A DNA stretch of 52,994 bases from an uncultured Bacteroidales bacterium (GTDB lineage: Bacteria > Bacteroidota > Bacteroidia > Bacteroidales > Paludibacteraceae), in NCBI GenBank assembly GCA_902785605.1, contig CACZZL010000021.1:1-52994 (forward strand), given 5' to 3'. The position numbers and the translations under genes are program-made. The notes beneath the pieces are model-generated. The model was not told the DNA's origin, made no database searches, and saw only the letters and a program-made list of their open reading frames with translations. Positions 44,100 through 52,976 of this stretch are shown here, piece by piece (the stretch's first letter is position 1; every line of letters begins with the position of its first letter).

Positions 44100-45794
44100 A
44101 TGGAAGCAACCATCACCGTTTATTGCAAAAACACGCATACGTATCATGAGGTGCCGCGCGGAATTTCACTCATTGAGTTGAAAGATATACTGGGTATCGA
44201 GTTGAAGTATCCCATTATAGCTGCGCATGTCAATTACAAGGTAGAGAACCTTGATTTCCGGCTTTATAAGCCGAAAGATGTCGAGTTCCTCGATGCCAGT
44301 TCGCCTTCGGGCATGCGTGCTTACGTGCGTACGCTCGGCATGGTGATGGGCGCTGCGGTGAATGAGTTGTATCCGCGTTATGACCTGCGTCTGGAGCACC
44401 CCATCAGCAAAGGCTATTACTGCACGCTGCAGTGGCATCAGGACAAAAACACCGATATGGAGGACGAACAGGCGGCACCGGTTCTGACTCCGGAGATGAT
44501 AGCCGCTATCAAACAGCGTATGCTCAAGATCATCGGCGAGGACCGTCCTATTTACGAAGAGGAGAAGCAGACCAAAGAGGTGATCAACCTGTTCGCATCG
44601 CGTTATAACAACGAGAGTTCGATCTTCGAGACTTTGGGAAACCCCTACTGCCGTTACTTCCGCATGGGCGACTACATCGACTATTACACCAACGTGCTGC
44701 TGCCCAGTTCGGGCTATATCACGCTGTTTGATGTCGAGCCGTTCCAGGATGGTCTGTTGCTGCGCATCCCGAACCGCAATAACCCGACGGTGCTCGAGGA
44801 TGCGGTGTCGCAAGACAAGATGTTCTCCATCTTCCGTGAGTACAATCGCTGGAACAAACTGCTGCACATCAACAACGTCAGCGATTTCAACGTGGCGTGC
44901 AAGCAGAACAAGTCGTTCGAGCTCATCAAGTTGGCAGAGGCCTTGCACGAGAAGAAGATCGCGCAGATAGCCGATGCAATCGCGGAGCAGCGGCCTAAGT
45001 TGGTGTTCATCAGCGGTCCTTCCTCTTCCGGTAAGACCACTTTCTCCAAACGTCTGCAGATCCAGTTGTTGGTGGACGGTATCAAGCCTGAAGTGCTGTC
45101 GATGGATGACTATTTCGTCAACCGCGTCGATACACCGCGTGATGAGAACGGTGAGTGGGATTTTGAGAACGTGAACGCAGTCGATCTGCCGTTCTTCCGT
45201 CAGCAGCTGCACGAGTTGTTGGACGGTAAGGAAGTGGACCTGCCGACCTTTGATTTCTCGAAAGGCGAGCGCGTGTTTGAAGGACGCAAACTGAAACTGC
45301 AGAAAGACTCCGTGCTGGTCATCGAAGGACTGCATGCCCTCAATCCATGTATCCTTCCGGACGTGGACAAGAGTCTGACCTTTAAGATTTATGTGTCGGC
45401 ATTAACGACCATTAATATTGATAACCACAACTGGATTCCGACAACCGATATCCGTTTACTGCGCCGTGTGGTACGCGACTATAAATACCGCGGATTCTCC
45501 GCCAAGGAGACGATCGCACGTTGTCCTTCGGTCATTCGCGGTGAGCAGAAATGGGTTTATCCGTACCAAGAGGAAGCGGATGTGATGTTCAACTCGGCCC
45601 TCATCTTCGAATTCGCCGTGCTCAAACGGCATGCCGAACCGATCCTGGCAGAGGTGCCTAAGTTCTGTGAGGAATACACCGAGGCACACCGTCTGCTCAA
45701 GTTCCTGCAGTACTTTGTACCGGTTCCGGAGAAAGAGATTCCGCCTACATCGCTCTTGCGTGAGTTCGTCGGCGGCAGTTCGTTCCACTATTAA
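44100..45794 (+). CDS. nucleoside kinase (uridine kinase-like) with TGS-like N-terminus
   Basis: A 564-residue protein. The N-terminal about 65 residues resemble a TGS/ubiquitin-like domain, followed by a threonyl-tRNA-synthetase-editing-like region (ISKGYYCTL). The C-terminal kinase has the P-loop ISGPSSSGKTTFSKRL, LSMDDYFVNR, and DSVLVIEGLHALNP as in uridine kinases and phosphoribulokinases. This fusion is widespread in Bacteroidetes; the phosphorylated nucleoside is not certain. Follows kdsA after 14 bases. Confidence 0.86.
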   Translation: MEATITVYCKNTHTYHEVPRGISLIELKDILGIELKYPIIAAHVNYKVENLDFRLYKPKDVEFLDASSPSGMRAYVRTLGMVMGAAVNELYPRYDLRLEHPISKGYYCTLQWHQDKNTDMEDEQAAPVLTPEMIAAIKQRMLKIIGEDRPIYEEEKQTKEVINLFASRYNNESSIFETLGNPYCRYFRMGDYIDYYTNVLLPSSGYITLFDVEPFQDGLLLRIPNRNNPTVLEDAVSQDKMFSIFREYNRWNKLLHINNVSDFNVACKQNKSFELIKLAEALHEKKIAQIADAIAEQRPKLVFISGPSSSGKTTFSKRLQIQLLVDGIKPEVLSMDDYFVNRVDTPRDENGEWDFENVNAVDLPFFRQQLHELLDGKEVDLPTFDFSKGERVFEGRKLKLQKDSVLVIEGLHALNPCILPDVDKSLTFKIYVSALTTINIDNHNWIPTTDIRLLRRVVRDYKYRGFSAKETIARCPSVIRGEQKWVYPYQEEADVMFNSALIFEFAVLKRHAEPILAEVPKFCEEYTEAHRLLKFLQYFVPVPEKEIPPTSLLREFVGGSSFHY

Positions 45795-45838
45795 TGGCAC
45801 AGTTATTGTTGAACGTTTAGTGTTTAGAATAGAGAGAG

Positions 45839-46288
45839 ATGAAACGTTTTTGGATCATATCGTTGATCGTGCTGGCATCCGCACAACTGTGGGCGGAGGA
45901 CTCGATCGTGAGCCCGATGCGTCCGCGTATCGTAGATGCTATGCCCGGTGTGGAGTTGGTGCAAGACTCAACGGTAAACGTGTTGCTGGAGGCAGCAATG
46001 CGCGGTAAAATGGAATTGGTAGAGATAGACGGCTATCGTGTGCAGGTCTATTCCTCTAACCAACAGCAGACGGCGAAGACGGAAGCCTTGGAACTGGAAG
46101 AGAAACTGAAAGCGAAGATCGAACAGACCATCTACGTGCAGTACCTGCCGCCGTTCTGGAAAGTGCGTTTGGGCGATTTCAGAACTTACAACGAGGCCAA
46201 ACAGTACAAGAAAGAGTTCGTGGAGATGTTCCCACAGATGATGGGAGACACCTATATTGTGCGGGATAAAATACAAGTGTTGCAATGA
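45839..46288 (+). CDS. SPOR-domain exported protein
   Basis: A 149-residue protein with a signal peptide (about residues 1-18, LASAQLWAE). A C-terminal SPOR domain follows ([59 protein letters not shown]). SPOR domains bind denuded peptidoglycan, often at division sites. The stop overlaps the folE start (ATGA), so the two are coupled. Confidence 0.85.
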   Translation: MKRFWIISLIVLASAQLWAEDSIVSPMRPRIVDAMPGVELVQDSTVNVLLEAAMRGKMELVEIDGYRVQVYSSNQQQTAKTEALELEEKLKAKIEQTIYVQYLPPFWKVRLGDFRTYNEAKQYKKEFVEMFPQMMGDTYIVRDKIQVLQ

Positions 46289-46869
46289 ATTTACAAGATT
46301 TTCACTCGAATCCGGAAGTCTCTGCCGCAATCGCCAAGGCGGTAGAGCAGACGCTGACGCAGATAGGAGAAGATCCGCATCGTGAGGGATTGGTCAAGAC
46401 CCCGCATCGGGTAGGTGAGGCGTTGCAGTACTTGTGCAAAGGCTATAACGAGGATGCCGAGGCGATTCTGCGATCCGCTCTTTTTGAAGAGGACTATCGT
46501 CAGATGGTAGTGGTAAAGGACATCGATTTCTACTCCCTGTGCGAGCATCATATGTTGCCGTTCTTCGGTAAGGTACATGTGGCGTATATACCGAACGGTC
46601 GCATCACCGGTCTGAGCAAGATCGCCCGCGTGGTGGATGTGTACGCCCGTCGTCTGCAGGTGCAGGAGCGTCTGACGACCCAGATCAAGGACTGCATCCA
46701 GAACACGCTCAACCCCTTAGGCGTGATGGTGGTCATCGAGGCCGAGCACTTGTGTATGCAAATGCGCGGTGTGCAGAAACAGCACGCCATGACCGTAACC
46801 TCGGATTTCACCGGTGCCTTCAACCGACAAGAGACCCGGGACGAGTTCTTGAAACTAATAGGTCACTAA
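46285..46869 (+). CDS. folE: GTP cyclohydrolase I
   Basis: A 194-residue enzyme turning GTP into dihydroneopterin triphosphate, the first step of folate and, via QueD-type enzymes, of queuosine synthesis. Zinc ligands are in [10 protein letters not shown] (Cys, His) and [10 protein letters not shown] (Cys); [27 protein letters not shown] is the family signature. Its 3' end overlaps the converging PorZ-like gene by 15 bases. Confidence 0.95.
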   Translation: MNLQDFHSNPEVSAAIAKAVEQTLTQIGEDPHREGLVKTPHRVGEALQYLCKGYNEDAEAILRSALFEEDYRQMVVVKDIDFYSLCEHHMLPFFGKVHVAYIPNGRITGLSKIARVVDVYARRLQVQERLTTQIKDCIQNTLNPLGVMVVIEAEHLCMQMRGVQKQHAMTVTSDFTGAFNRQETRDEFLKLIGH

Positions 46870-49800
46870 AATCTTCACTACTGTGTGTCCGCCTTGTGCA
46901 TTGCACAATGCCGTATAGACTCCCGGAGTAGCACGTCTACCATCCGGGAGTTTTCCGTCCCAGACGGCAGTGCCGCCGTGGCTGCGTGTCTTACAAACGA
47001 GGTTACCGCCTGCGTCCACGATGTTCACGACGGTGTTATCCATTAGTCCGGTGATGCTGATGACACCGCCGTAGTCAGGGCGTACGGGGTTCGGGTACGC
47101 ATACGCGCCGCTCATCGTCTCAGCCGCTTTGCTCGCATCGCTACGATAGGAGGCAATTCCTTTGTCCGTACCGACAAACACTTCGCCTGTGTGCGGCATG
47201 ATTGCAATCGACTGCACGCTGTTAGAGGGCAGCAGCGAGTTGTTCTCCGTGAAATGGGAGACGGTGATCGTATCGTCCTCAATGAGGTACAGACCGGAAT
47301 TGGCAGTACCGATCCAGATACGGTTACCTCCGTCCACGGCCAGGCAGTTGATCTGCTCGTCGCCTAACAGGTAGTCGCCTAAGTTCGTGCCATCATTGCG
47401 AGGAATGATGATGCGTCGGCAAGCGTTGGAGGTAAAGAAGTCCACCTCTTTAGGAATGAGGATGAGTCCTTTCTCTGTACCGATCCAGATACGGTTCGTA
47501 TGGTCTTGCGCGAAGCAACGGAAATTAGTCGGGGTAAGCACATTCCCGTTCTGGTCCACAAACGAACTGCGCGCCATACACCGGTCATCGCTGCTGACCG
47601 TAGGTGTGCCGCCGTCATCGAGCAGGATGAGTCGGGACTCGTTGCGCTGATCCATCAGCCATTTCCACTGACTATGCCGTTTGTCCACCCATATACCGGC
47701 CGGCGTCTCCAGGTGCAGTTCGACACCTCCGCTACGCAACTGCAGACCATGCCATTGACCCGTTGGGGACTTGACATGTACGGCCTGACCGGTTGTGGTC
47801 GCATTGAGCACCCATACGTTTCCTTGCTCGTCCCACATTGCTCCGTCCGTACGGGTGTAATAGTAGTCCTCCGTGTCGGGAGCTGCTTTGCGTAGTGTGC
47901 TGTTATTACTATCGTAGTGCTGTACGGCCTTGTTGTTTCGGAACTCAAACAAGCCGGTTCCGTACGTGGCGACATAGAAGTGTTCCGGATCGGATGCATC
48001 CACGGCATATTGTACTGCATCGCGTATGTTATGATTGGTGTAGTACCAGGTGTCGGGCCAAGGGATGCCTGTCCACTGTGTTCCATCGTAGATGCTCAAA
48101 TTGCTCTGCCGTGCGTACTCCGAAGCCCAGCGGCCTCCCGGAGCAACGTACAGACGGTTATGGGCTACGTCCATGTGGTAGCCGAAGTTACTCAGCGGCC
48201 CTTCGGGTTGGAAGCGGCTGTCTCCGCCGGAACCCAGACGCACCAGCCCTTTCTCTTTCTCGGCCAGCCAGTACTCGCCGTTCGTATAGACGGCATCCGC
48301 TGCCGTGTATTGGTTGGAGATGCCTCTCCATGTGTTGCCATCCGTCAGTTGGAAGAGCCCTTGGTTCGGCTGATAAGCCAGCAACTGCTGGCCGCAGACA
48401 TGTATCCAACTCAGTTGATTCGGTGTGAGCAATGACCAGTTCGTGCCATCATAGCTATAGAGCGAGTCATGTGCCAGAACCATCAGGCTGTTGTTGTAAG
48501 TCACGGCTTGTTGTACTTGCGCGAACGGCAGCGCTTCGGATGACCAGAACGAGTAGTCCACTAAGTTGTCGTTGAGCGAAGCTTTGTACATGCGGTCATA
48601 AGAGAACGCGTAGAGGGTGTCGTTGGCTTGAGCTACGTGCTGCACTTCGACTGCGGCGGCATTCGAACCGATATAATACGTGTCACTCACTTCGCCTTTG
48701 CTGACCGTCAGGGCAATGATACCGAACGGCATGGCCAGGTACGTCTGACGTGAACCGATGCAGATGTCGTTGATGGTCACAGCTATCGAACCTGCCTTCA
48801 TGGATATATCCGGCATCTGGGTCACATCGCCGTTGTCGTCCAGCAGGTCGATCTGTCCGTTCTCGTAGGCAATGATCAGTTTGCCCGAGCCGGCATCGTA
48901 CGCGATATGGGATACGGAAGTGCCGTTCAAACCGGTTGATTTGTTCCAATAGACGATTCGGTCGTCGGCTCTGTCCACGCTGAAGAGGGAACCATTCGCC
49001 TCGGCGAAGATATGCCGTGGCGTCGCCTCCTCCTGTTGCGGGTCGGAGTAGGACAGGTGTAAGCGCCAACGTAACATACTTCCTTCATCCTCCTCTGTCG
49101 TCTCGTTCTCTGAGCCGTTCAGACCTTCGTCGGGCCCGTTAGGATCGTACTCGACCAAACCTTCTCCCGTACCGATGAAGATGTGCCCCTGCTCATCGCT
49201 TGCGAGTGCCAGGATACCGTTAGTCGGCATGGAGGAGTTGTCTGTGGTGTATTGGGCTACGATCTGTGTCGCCTCACGGTTCAGTACGTACACGCCTAAG
49301 TTCTGTGTGCCGACCCATATCTGTCCTTCCGGTGTCTGGCATAAGGCATAGATACGAAGCGAGGTGAGCGGGTTCTCGCCGTTGTTATCCGTGAGGTCGG
49401 GCTGAATGATGGCATCGGAAGTGAAGAAATCCGTGTTGGCATCAATATACGCCACACCCTGTTCGGTTGCCATCCATATACGGCCGTCCATGTCTTGCAT
49501 CATGGCGTGCATGTTCTCCGGTTTGAAGGTGTGACCGTGCTGATTGGTCCATTCACGGCGCAGGCACGTGCGGTCATCCGATGCATCCAGCGGTGTGCCG
49601 TTGTCGTCCAGCAGGACGATACCCATTTTCTTGTACGCACTACCGAGCCATTTATGGTTGGTGTTACGGTGATCTATGAGGATGTCACACGGTATATCCA
49701 TTACCATCGTCTGTCCTTCCACCACGAGCGGCAGACCGGTGAAGGTGTCGCCCTCTTTAATGATGACGGGGTAGTTCACCTGGCCCGCATCCAAGAACCA

Positions 49801-50913
49801 GAGTCGGCCGGCGTTGTCAAAATGGGCGCCGATGAGACGGGTGTAGGCGGACGGGTTGGATTCTACGGCTGAACCGATCACACCATTTGCTAAGGTGTGC
49901 CCTAAGCAGGTGTTACCGCGGAACTCGTACAGGCCTGTTCCGTAACTGGTGATGAAATAGTGCTCGGCATCTTGGGGGTCAACCGCCACATTCATGAAAT
50001 CCCGTACGGAAGAGTTCGTAATAGCCTGAATCGAATCGGAAAGGAGGTTATACCATGTGTGGTCTTTGTACCGCATGACATGACCCGGCATGTAGTTCTG
50101 GGTCGTCCATCGTCCGCCGGACAACATATATATTGTTCCGCCTGTTGCTTGCAGGTAATAGGGCGTGTTATTGACAGGTCCTTGCGGTTTGTATGCCAGG
50201 CGTGCGGTCGGTGTGAAGCGCACGATACCCTCAGCCTGGGCAGCGTACCAATGGTCGGTTGCGTCCTGGTAGTGTGTGCCTTTCTCAGCCTGCGGCTGCA
50301 CACGACCGGCTTTCTCCCGTTTCCAGACGGTGTAGTCCACTACGTTGTCTTGCCGCGAAGCGCAGAAGAGGCTGTCTGCCGTGAACGCGTAGATGCTGTC
50401 GCTGCTGAGCAGCACGTCTTGCACAGGTGTCTCTTGTCCTCCCGGGCGCAGCCAGTAACTGTCCACCAGTTTGTTCTCACGCAGGTCCAGTGTCTGAATG
50501 CCGTAGTGCGTGGACAGATAGGCGGTGCGGCCTTCTATGGTGACGTTATAGATCGTCTTGCGCTGTGTCATGTCCTTGTTGTACAGTTCACCGATGTATC
50601 GTGTGCCTTGTGCGGACAGCAAGTCGATCTTGCCGTTGGCGTAGCCGATGATGAGCTGTTTGCCGGTCGCGTCATAATGGATACAGTTGATGCCGGTACT
50701 GTGCAGGCCCGACTGACTGTTATAGATGCGTATCTGCTCCGTCTGTTTGTTTACGCTGTACAGGCTTCCGTCCGAGATGGCGTACACCTCATCGGGCGTC
50801 ATGGCAATCTGAGTGACGTTGTTGTAGGCAAAGTGTGTGGTCCATTTGCCTGCATGAACAGGAAGCAGGAGCACGAATGAGAGCGCAAGGAATATGGTGC
50901 GATGTAGTTTCAT
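46855..50913 (-). CDS. tandem-duplicated PorZ-like T9SS surface protein
   Basis: A 1352-residue exported beta-propeller protein. A signal peptide ([21 protein letters not shown]) is followed by two homologous halves joined near 49110 by an acidic linker ([11 protein letters not shown]). Paired segments: [10 protein letters not shown] with [22 protein letters not shown] with [27 protein letters not shown] with [31 protein letters not shown] with [16 protein letters not shown]. Only the second half ends in the T9SS-type C-terminal domain ([14 protein letters not shown] to VVKILVTY). PorZ, a surface component of the T9SS attachment complex, is normally about half this size. The start overlaps the rdgB end. 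Confidence 0.82.
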   Translation of the reverse strand: MKLHRTIFLALSFVLLLPVHAGKWTTHFAYNNVTQIAMTPDEVYAISDGSLYSVNKQTEQIRIYNSQSGLHSTGINCIHYDATGKQLIIGYANGKIDLLSAQGTRYIGELYNKDMTQRKTIYNVTIEGRTAYLSTHYGIQTLDLRENKLVDSYWLRPGGQETPVQDVLLSSDSIYAFTADSLFCASRQDNVVDYTVWKREKAGRVQPQAEKGTHYQDATDHWYAAQAEGIVRFTPTARLAYKPQGPVNNTPYYLQATGGTIYMLSGGRWTTQNYMPGHVMRYKDHTWYNLLSDSIQAITNSSVRDFMNVAVDPQDAEHYFITSYGTGLYEFRGNTCLGHTLANGVIGSAVESNPSAYTRLIGAHFDNAGRLWFLDAGQVNYPVIIKEGDTFTGLPLVVEGQTMVMDIPCDILIDHRNTNHKWLGSAYKKMGIVLLDDNGTPLDASDDRTCLRREWTNQHGHTFKPENMHAMMQDMDGRIWMATEQGVAYIDANTDFFTSDAIIQPDLTDNNGENPLTSLRIYALCQTPEGQIWVGTQNLGVYVLNREATQIVAQYTTDNSSMPTNGILALASDEQGHIFIGTGEGLVEYDPNGPDEGLNGSENETTEEDEGSMLRWRLHLSYSDPQQEEATPRHIFAEANGSLFSVDRADDRIVYWNKSTGLNGTSVSHIAYDAGSGKLIIAYENGQIDLLDDNGDVTQMPDISMKAGSIAVTINDICIGSRQTYLAMPFGIIALTVSKGEVSDTYYIGSNAAAVEVQHVAQANDTLYAFSYDRMYKASLNDNLVDYSFWSSEALPFAQVQQAVTYNNSLMVLAHDSLYSYDGTNWSLLTPNQLSWIHVCGQQLLAYQPNQGLFQLTDGNTWRGISNQYTAADAVYTNGEYWLAEKEKGLVRLGSGGDSRFQPEGPLSNFGYHMDVAHNRLYVAPGGRWASEYARQSNLSIYDGTQWTGIPWPDTWYYTNHNIRDAVQYAVDASDPEHFYVATYGTGLFEFRNNKAVQHYDSNNSTLRKAAPDTEDYYYTRTDGAMWDEQGNVWVLNATTTGQAVHVKSPTGQWHGLQLRSGGVELHLETPAGIWVDKRHSQWKWLMDQRNESRLILLDDGGTPTVSSDDRCMARSSFVDQNGNVLTPTNFRCFAQDHTNRIWIGTEKGLILIPKEVDFFTSNACRRIIIPRNDGTNLGDYLLGDEQINCLAVDGGNRIWIGTANSGLYLIEDDTITVSHFTENNSLLPSNSVQSIAIMPHTGEVFVGTDKGIASYRSDASKAAETMSGAYAYPNPVRPDYGGVISITGLMDNTVVNIVDAGGNLVCKTRSHGGTAVWDGKLPDGRRATPGVYTALCNAQGGHTVVKILVTY

Positions 50914-50921
50914 AGGATGCA

Positions 50922-51653
50922 TTATAGTATTTGAACGAGCGCTTGCAGTGCGCGTGCGCGGTGGCTGATGCCGTTCTTTATTTCTGCCGGCAGTTCGCCG
51001 AAGGTCTTGTCGTAGCCTTCCGGAATAAAAACAGGGTCATAGCCGAAGCCGCCTACACCATACTCTTCGGTAGCAATGCGTCCGCGAACTACGCCGCTAA
51101 CCTGAATTTCTGACGGCTGACTGCTGATGGCTGATAGCTTAATCAGTGTGATCACCGTGCGGAACTGTGCGCCTCGGTTCGTCTTGCCGTCCAATTCACG
51201 GAGTGCTTTGGCTCGGTTAGCCGCAAAAATATCTTTTTCTGTTAATGGGGTCCCCGAAAATTTTAATTTTTGGGGAGAGCGGAGCTCCCGAGGACTTCCT
51301 ACCAAAACGGGGTTTTGGTACATGTCCGAGGGGTGCGAACGCGAGTACCAACGCGCGGTGTACACGCCCGGTTGGCCGTTCAACGCATCGATCTCCAAAC
51401 CCGTATCATCAGCAAAGACGCCATCAATGCTTTCACCATTAAGCGCAGCGTCACCATTCATCAATCCATCATTGATAAAAGCGGCGACTGTCGATGCTTT
51501 TATATAGCTGTTGGCTTCCAGCGTAGTACCGTTCTCCTCGATCTCTTGCTCAAAACCGATATCGTGCAGACTGAGAATCTGTACCTCTGCGGGCATGATC
51601 GCACGCACTTCGTCTAACTTATGGGCATTATTGGATGCAAAGACTAATTTCAT
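50922..51653 (-). CDS. rdgB: non-canonical purine NTP pyrophosphatase with repeat-derived insertions
   Basis: A 243-residue RdgB/HAM1-type enzyme that clears ITP/XTP from the nucleotide pool. Core motifs are intact: LVFASNNAHKLDEVRAIM (substrate loop), FADDTGLEIDALNGQPGVYTARW, KTNRGAQFRTVITLI, GVGGFGYDPVFIPEGYDKTFGELP and NGISHRARALQAL. The family is normally about 195 residues. The excess lies in three repeat-encoded, in-frame stretches: AAFINDGLMNGDAALNGES (51420-51482), YSRSHPSDMY to KLKFSGTP (51246-51360) and AISSQPSEIQ (51109-51145). Promoter at 51687. Confidence 0.9.
   Translation of the reverse strand: MKLVFASNNAHKLDEVRAIMPAEVQILSLHDIGFEQEIEENGTTLEANSYIKASTVAAFINDGLMNGDAALNGESIDGVFADDTGLEIDALNGQPGVYTARWYSRSHPSDMYQNPVLVGSPRELRSPQKLKFSGTPLTEKDIFAANRAKALRELDGKTNRGAQFRTVITLIKLSAISSQPSEIQVSGVVRGRIATEEYGVGGFGYDPVFIPEGYDKTFGELPAEIKNGISHRARALQALVQIL
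51109..51145. repeat. in-frame short-period repeat inside rdgB (GGCTGA type)
   Basis: TGACGGCTGACTGCTGATGG continues with CTGATAGCTTAA. Translated on the minus strand as KLSAISSQPSEIQ, between two conserved strands. Confidence 0.6.
51246..51360. repeat. palindromic repeat element inserted in frame in rdgB
   Basis: Contains the 30 bases identical to 34600-34629 (here 51252-51281), then a second hairpin TACCAAAAC...GTTTTGGTA (about 51300-51321). The element replaces the short loop after SARY/TARW found in ordinary RdgB and adds about 30 residues without breaking the frame. This recalls Rickettsia palindromic elements, which insert in frame in genes. Confidence 0.75.
51420..51482. repeat. in-frame repeat inside rdgB, related to the nfnAB linker repeat
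   Basis: Contains CACCATTAAGCGCAGCGTC, ACCATTCATCAATCCATCAT. The nfnAB linker (28430-28550) has the same pieces in the same order on the same strand (CATTAAGC, GCGTCACCATT, CAATCCATCATT), although the two genes are read in opposite directions. Confidence 0.6.
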
Positions 51654-51686
51654 AGCTTTTATTTTTTCGTAAAAATAAATTCGACT

Positions 51687-51718
51687 GCAAAGGTACTACA
51701 AATTTTCCAAATTTGCAA
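51687..51718 (-). promoter_or_regulatory. promoter of rdgB (P2 of element B)
   Basis: Minus-strand TTG (51718-51716), 20 bases, TACCTTTGC (51695-51687); 33 bases before the rdgB ATG. Confidence 0.8.
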
Positions 51719-51844
51719 TATTTTTAGTAAAAAAATATCGTCTGTGCTTGCACAAGCGTAGTTTTATACTAAAAATATTGAAGTTTGCACGACAGTGCGA
51801 ACGGACCTTCGAGGGGCCCCTTTAGGGTAGTAGGTCGAAAGTAC
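51687..51844 (-). repeat. 158-bp structured dispersed repeat, copy B
   Basis: Reverse-complement match of 212-369, same length, running from one -7 box to another. Conserved hairpins GCAC-TGTC-GTGC and TGTGC-AA-GCACA, and the inverted repeat GTACTTTCGA/TCGAAGGTCC; the third base pair region varies against copy A. It forms the leader region of rdgB. Confidence 0.75.
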
Positions 51845-51866
51845 GAAAAATAAATGACATACACAA
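51836..51866 (-). promoter_or_regulatory. promoter P1 of element B (TTG-N20-TACTTTCG)
   Basis: Minus-strand TTG (51866-51864), 20 bases, TACTTTCG (51843-51836). Same TTCG-type -7 box and position relative to the element as P1 of copy A, although the upstream flank is unrelated. Confidence 0.5.
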
Positions 51867-51902
51867 AAAAAAGTGACATAATCTTGCGATTACATCACTT
51901 TT
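51864..51902 (-). terminator. intrinsic terminator of candidate small RNA
   Basis: On the minus strand AAAAGTGATGTAATC (51902-51888) pairs with GATTATGTCACTTTT (51883-51869) with two mismatches, loop GCAA, followed by a T-run. No protein gene lies just upstream on this strand, so it must end an RNA. Confidence 0.75.
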
Positions 51903-52052
51903 GTGCGCAGGATGAGACTCGAACTCACACGAAATCTGGGTCGAAACCTCATTTTTCTCCCTGACTATCAATCAGTTAGTTAGCAATTTCAAATATCATT
52001 TTACGTTAGGATGGTTTGGGCAGATTTTGGGTCATTTCCTTTCCATCCAAAT
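51870..52052 (-). ncRNA. candidate small RNA with tRNA-like 3' end
   Basis: A promoter of the standard form (52058-52089) and an intrinsic terminator (51864-51902) bound a transcript of about 180 bases without a convincing protein gene. The last part before the terminator reads like a tRNA T-arm and acceptor strand (GTGAG-TTCGAGT-CTCAT then CCTGCGCA). No matching 5' tRNA half is present. A 9-codon reading frame (MTQNLPKPS) lies near its 5' end after a GGAAAGGA. Alternatives: attachment-site scar of an element inserted in a tRNA gene, or a leader RNA. I cannot match it to a named RNA family. Confidence 0.45.
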
Positions 52053-52057
52053 CGACT

Positions 52058-52089
52058 GCAAAGGTACAAAAAATATTTAACATGTGCAA
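52058..52089 (-). promoter_or_regulatory. promoter of candidate small RNA
   Basis: Minus-strand TTG (52089-52087), 20 bases, TACCTTTGC (52066-52058). Confidence 0.72.
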
Positions 52090-52260
52090 ATTTTGGGGCA
52101 TAAAAATGCAAACTTAGCACGATTTTGTTAATTTTCGTATACTTTTCATCTTCTCTTTATTATCGAAAGTATCCTAATGGTTTGAATACCATTTTACCAG
52201 GTTCGCAAAATTCACACACGCACGCATATACGCGTCGCGCATATATATAAATAAAAGGAG
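52090..52260. other. AT-rich spacer between XRE gene and candidate RNA
   Basis: No gene seen. Contains a CACACACGCACGCATATACG-like alternating purine/pyrimidine tract near 52211-52245, just after the XRE stop. No clear terminator hairpin. Confidence 0.4.
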
Positions 52261-52857
52261 TTATTGCCCAGCATCCTCAAGATCTTTTTTGATTTGAGGT
52301 TCAAGAATTTTCTTCTGATACTTCTTATGTATCTTGGCGCGTGCCTTTGCCTCACGTTTCTGCTTCTCGGTAAGGTTGGTATATACTTGCGTTTCCCCTA
52401 CACTTTGCATATATGGAACTATCAAGTTGAACTCTGGTAGCGGCTCTAACTCACCAATAGCCTCCGGATGACTCTGAATATATTTCAACCGGCTCTCCAG
52501 TTCTGCCACACGATGCTTTAACTGCTCCAGCATGTACTTGTTGGCGTCATCCAATAATTGCGAAGCATTGATGGTGGTCTCTTGATATTGGATTAGCTTC
52601 TTCAGATAGCCATTCTCCATATCTGTCTCCGTCGCGTAATCAATCGGTTGACGCGTACGCACAAACAGGGAGTCGATAGTTACATTAAAGAAGTCTGCAA
52701 CCTTCTCTATTGTCGAGGCCGTAGGATTCTTATAAAGGTTATGCAAACTACTGTTGGGTTTACCGGTCACAGCCATAGATAAGTCTCGCTGTGACTTCTT
52801 CTGTTTGGCTAATAAAAGCCTGATTGCATCTCCGTCGTACATAGGTTTTTGTTTCAA
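52261..52857 (-). CDS. XRE-type helix-turn-helix protein with coiled coil
   Basis: A 198-residue protein. Residues about 6-65 form a Cro/C1-type helix-turn-helix (DAIRLLLAKQKKSQRDLSMAVTGKPNSSLHNLYKNPTASTIEKVADFFNVTIDSLF). A coiled coil follows (MLEQLKHRVAELESRLKYIQ), then a Lys-rich tail (LTEKQKREAKARAKIHKKYQKK). Such regulators are frequent in mobile elements and toxin-antitoxin loci. The upstream region has nested inverted repeats (52861-52916) suited to self-repression. Start at 52857 or the ATG five codons in (MYDGDAIR). Confidence 0.82.
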   Translation of the reverse strand: MKQKPMYDGDAIRLLLAKQKKSQRDLSMAVTGKPNSSLHNLYKNPTASTIEKVADFFNVTIDSLFVRTRQPIDYATETDMENGYLKKLIQYQETTINASQLLDDANKYMLEQLKHRVAELESRLKYIQSHPEAIGELEPLPEFNLIVPYMQSVGETQVYTNLTEKQKREAKARAKIHKKYQKKILEPQIKKDLEDAGQ

Positions 52858-52860
52858 AAA

Positions 52861-52916
52861 GTAATTATAGTGCGCATCTGCGTATTATAATTACTAAAAT
52901 GCTATAATAATACGCA
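52861..52916. promoter_or_regulatory. nested inverted repeats upstream of XRE gene (possible operator)
   Basis: TGCGTATTAT (52879-52888) is the exact reverse complement of ATAATACGCA (52907-52916), and GTAATTATA (52861-52869) of TATAATTAC (52886-52894). The two dyads overlap at 52886-52888 and lie 3-59 bases before the gene. Confidence 0.6.
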
Positions 52917-52932
52917 TTTAATGCTAAATTCG

Positions 52933-52964
52933 TTGGGTATGTCACCGAAAAGCACTAATTTTGC
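52933..52964 (+). promoter_or_regulatory. rightward promoter at window end
   Basis: TTG at 52933, 20 bases, TAATTTTGC at 52956-52964. Points to a gene beyond the window. Confidence 0.7.
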
Positions 52965-52967
52965 ACC

Positions 52968-52976
52968 ACAAAAGTA
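52968..52976 (-). promoter_or_regulatory. probable -7 box of XRE gene promoter
   Basis: TACTTTTGT on the minus strand; the expected TTG would fall just beyond the window end, so it cannot be checked. It would give a leader of about 105 bases that contains the inverted repeats. Confidence 0.4.

Noticed and set aside
45810-45838. Further short-period repeat between nucleoside kinase and SPOR gene
   Set aside because: Only two GTTTAG units are visible, too few to separate from chance.
51870-52052. tmRNA or intact tRNA
   Set aside because: The 3' T-arm is convincing but no complementary 5' acceptor or D-arm, and no tag-peptide region, can be found.
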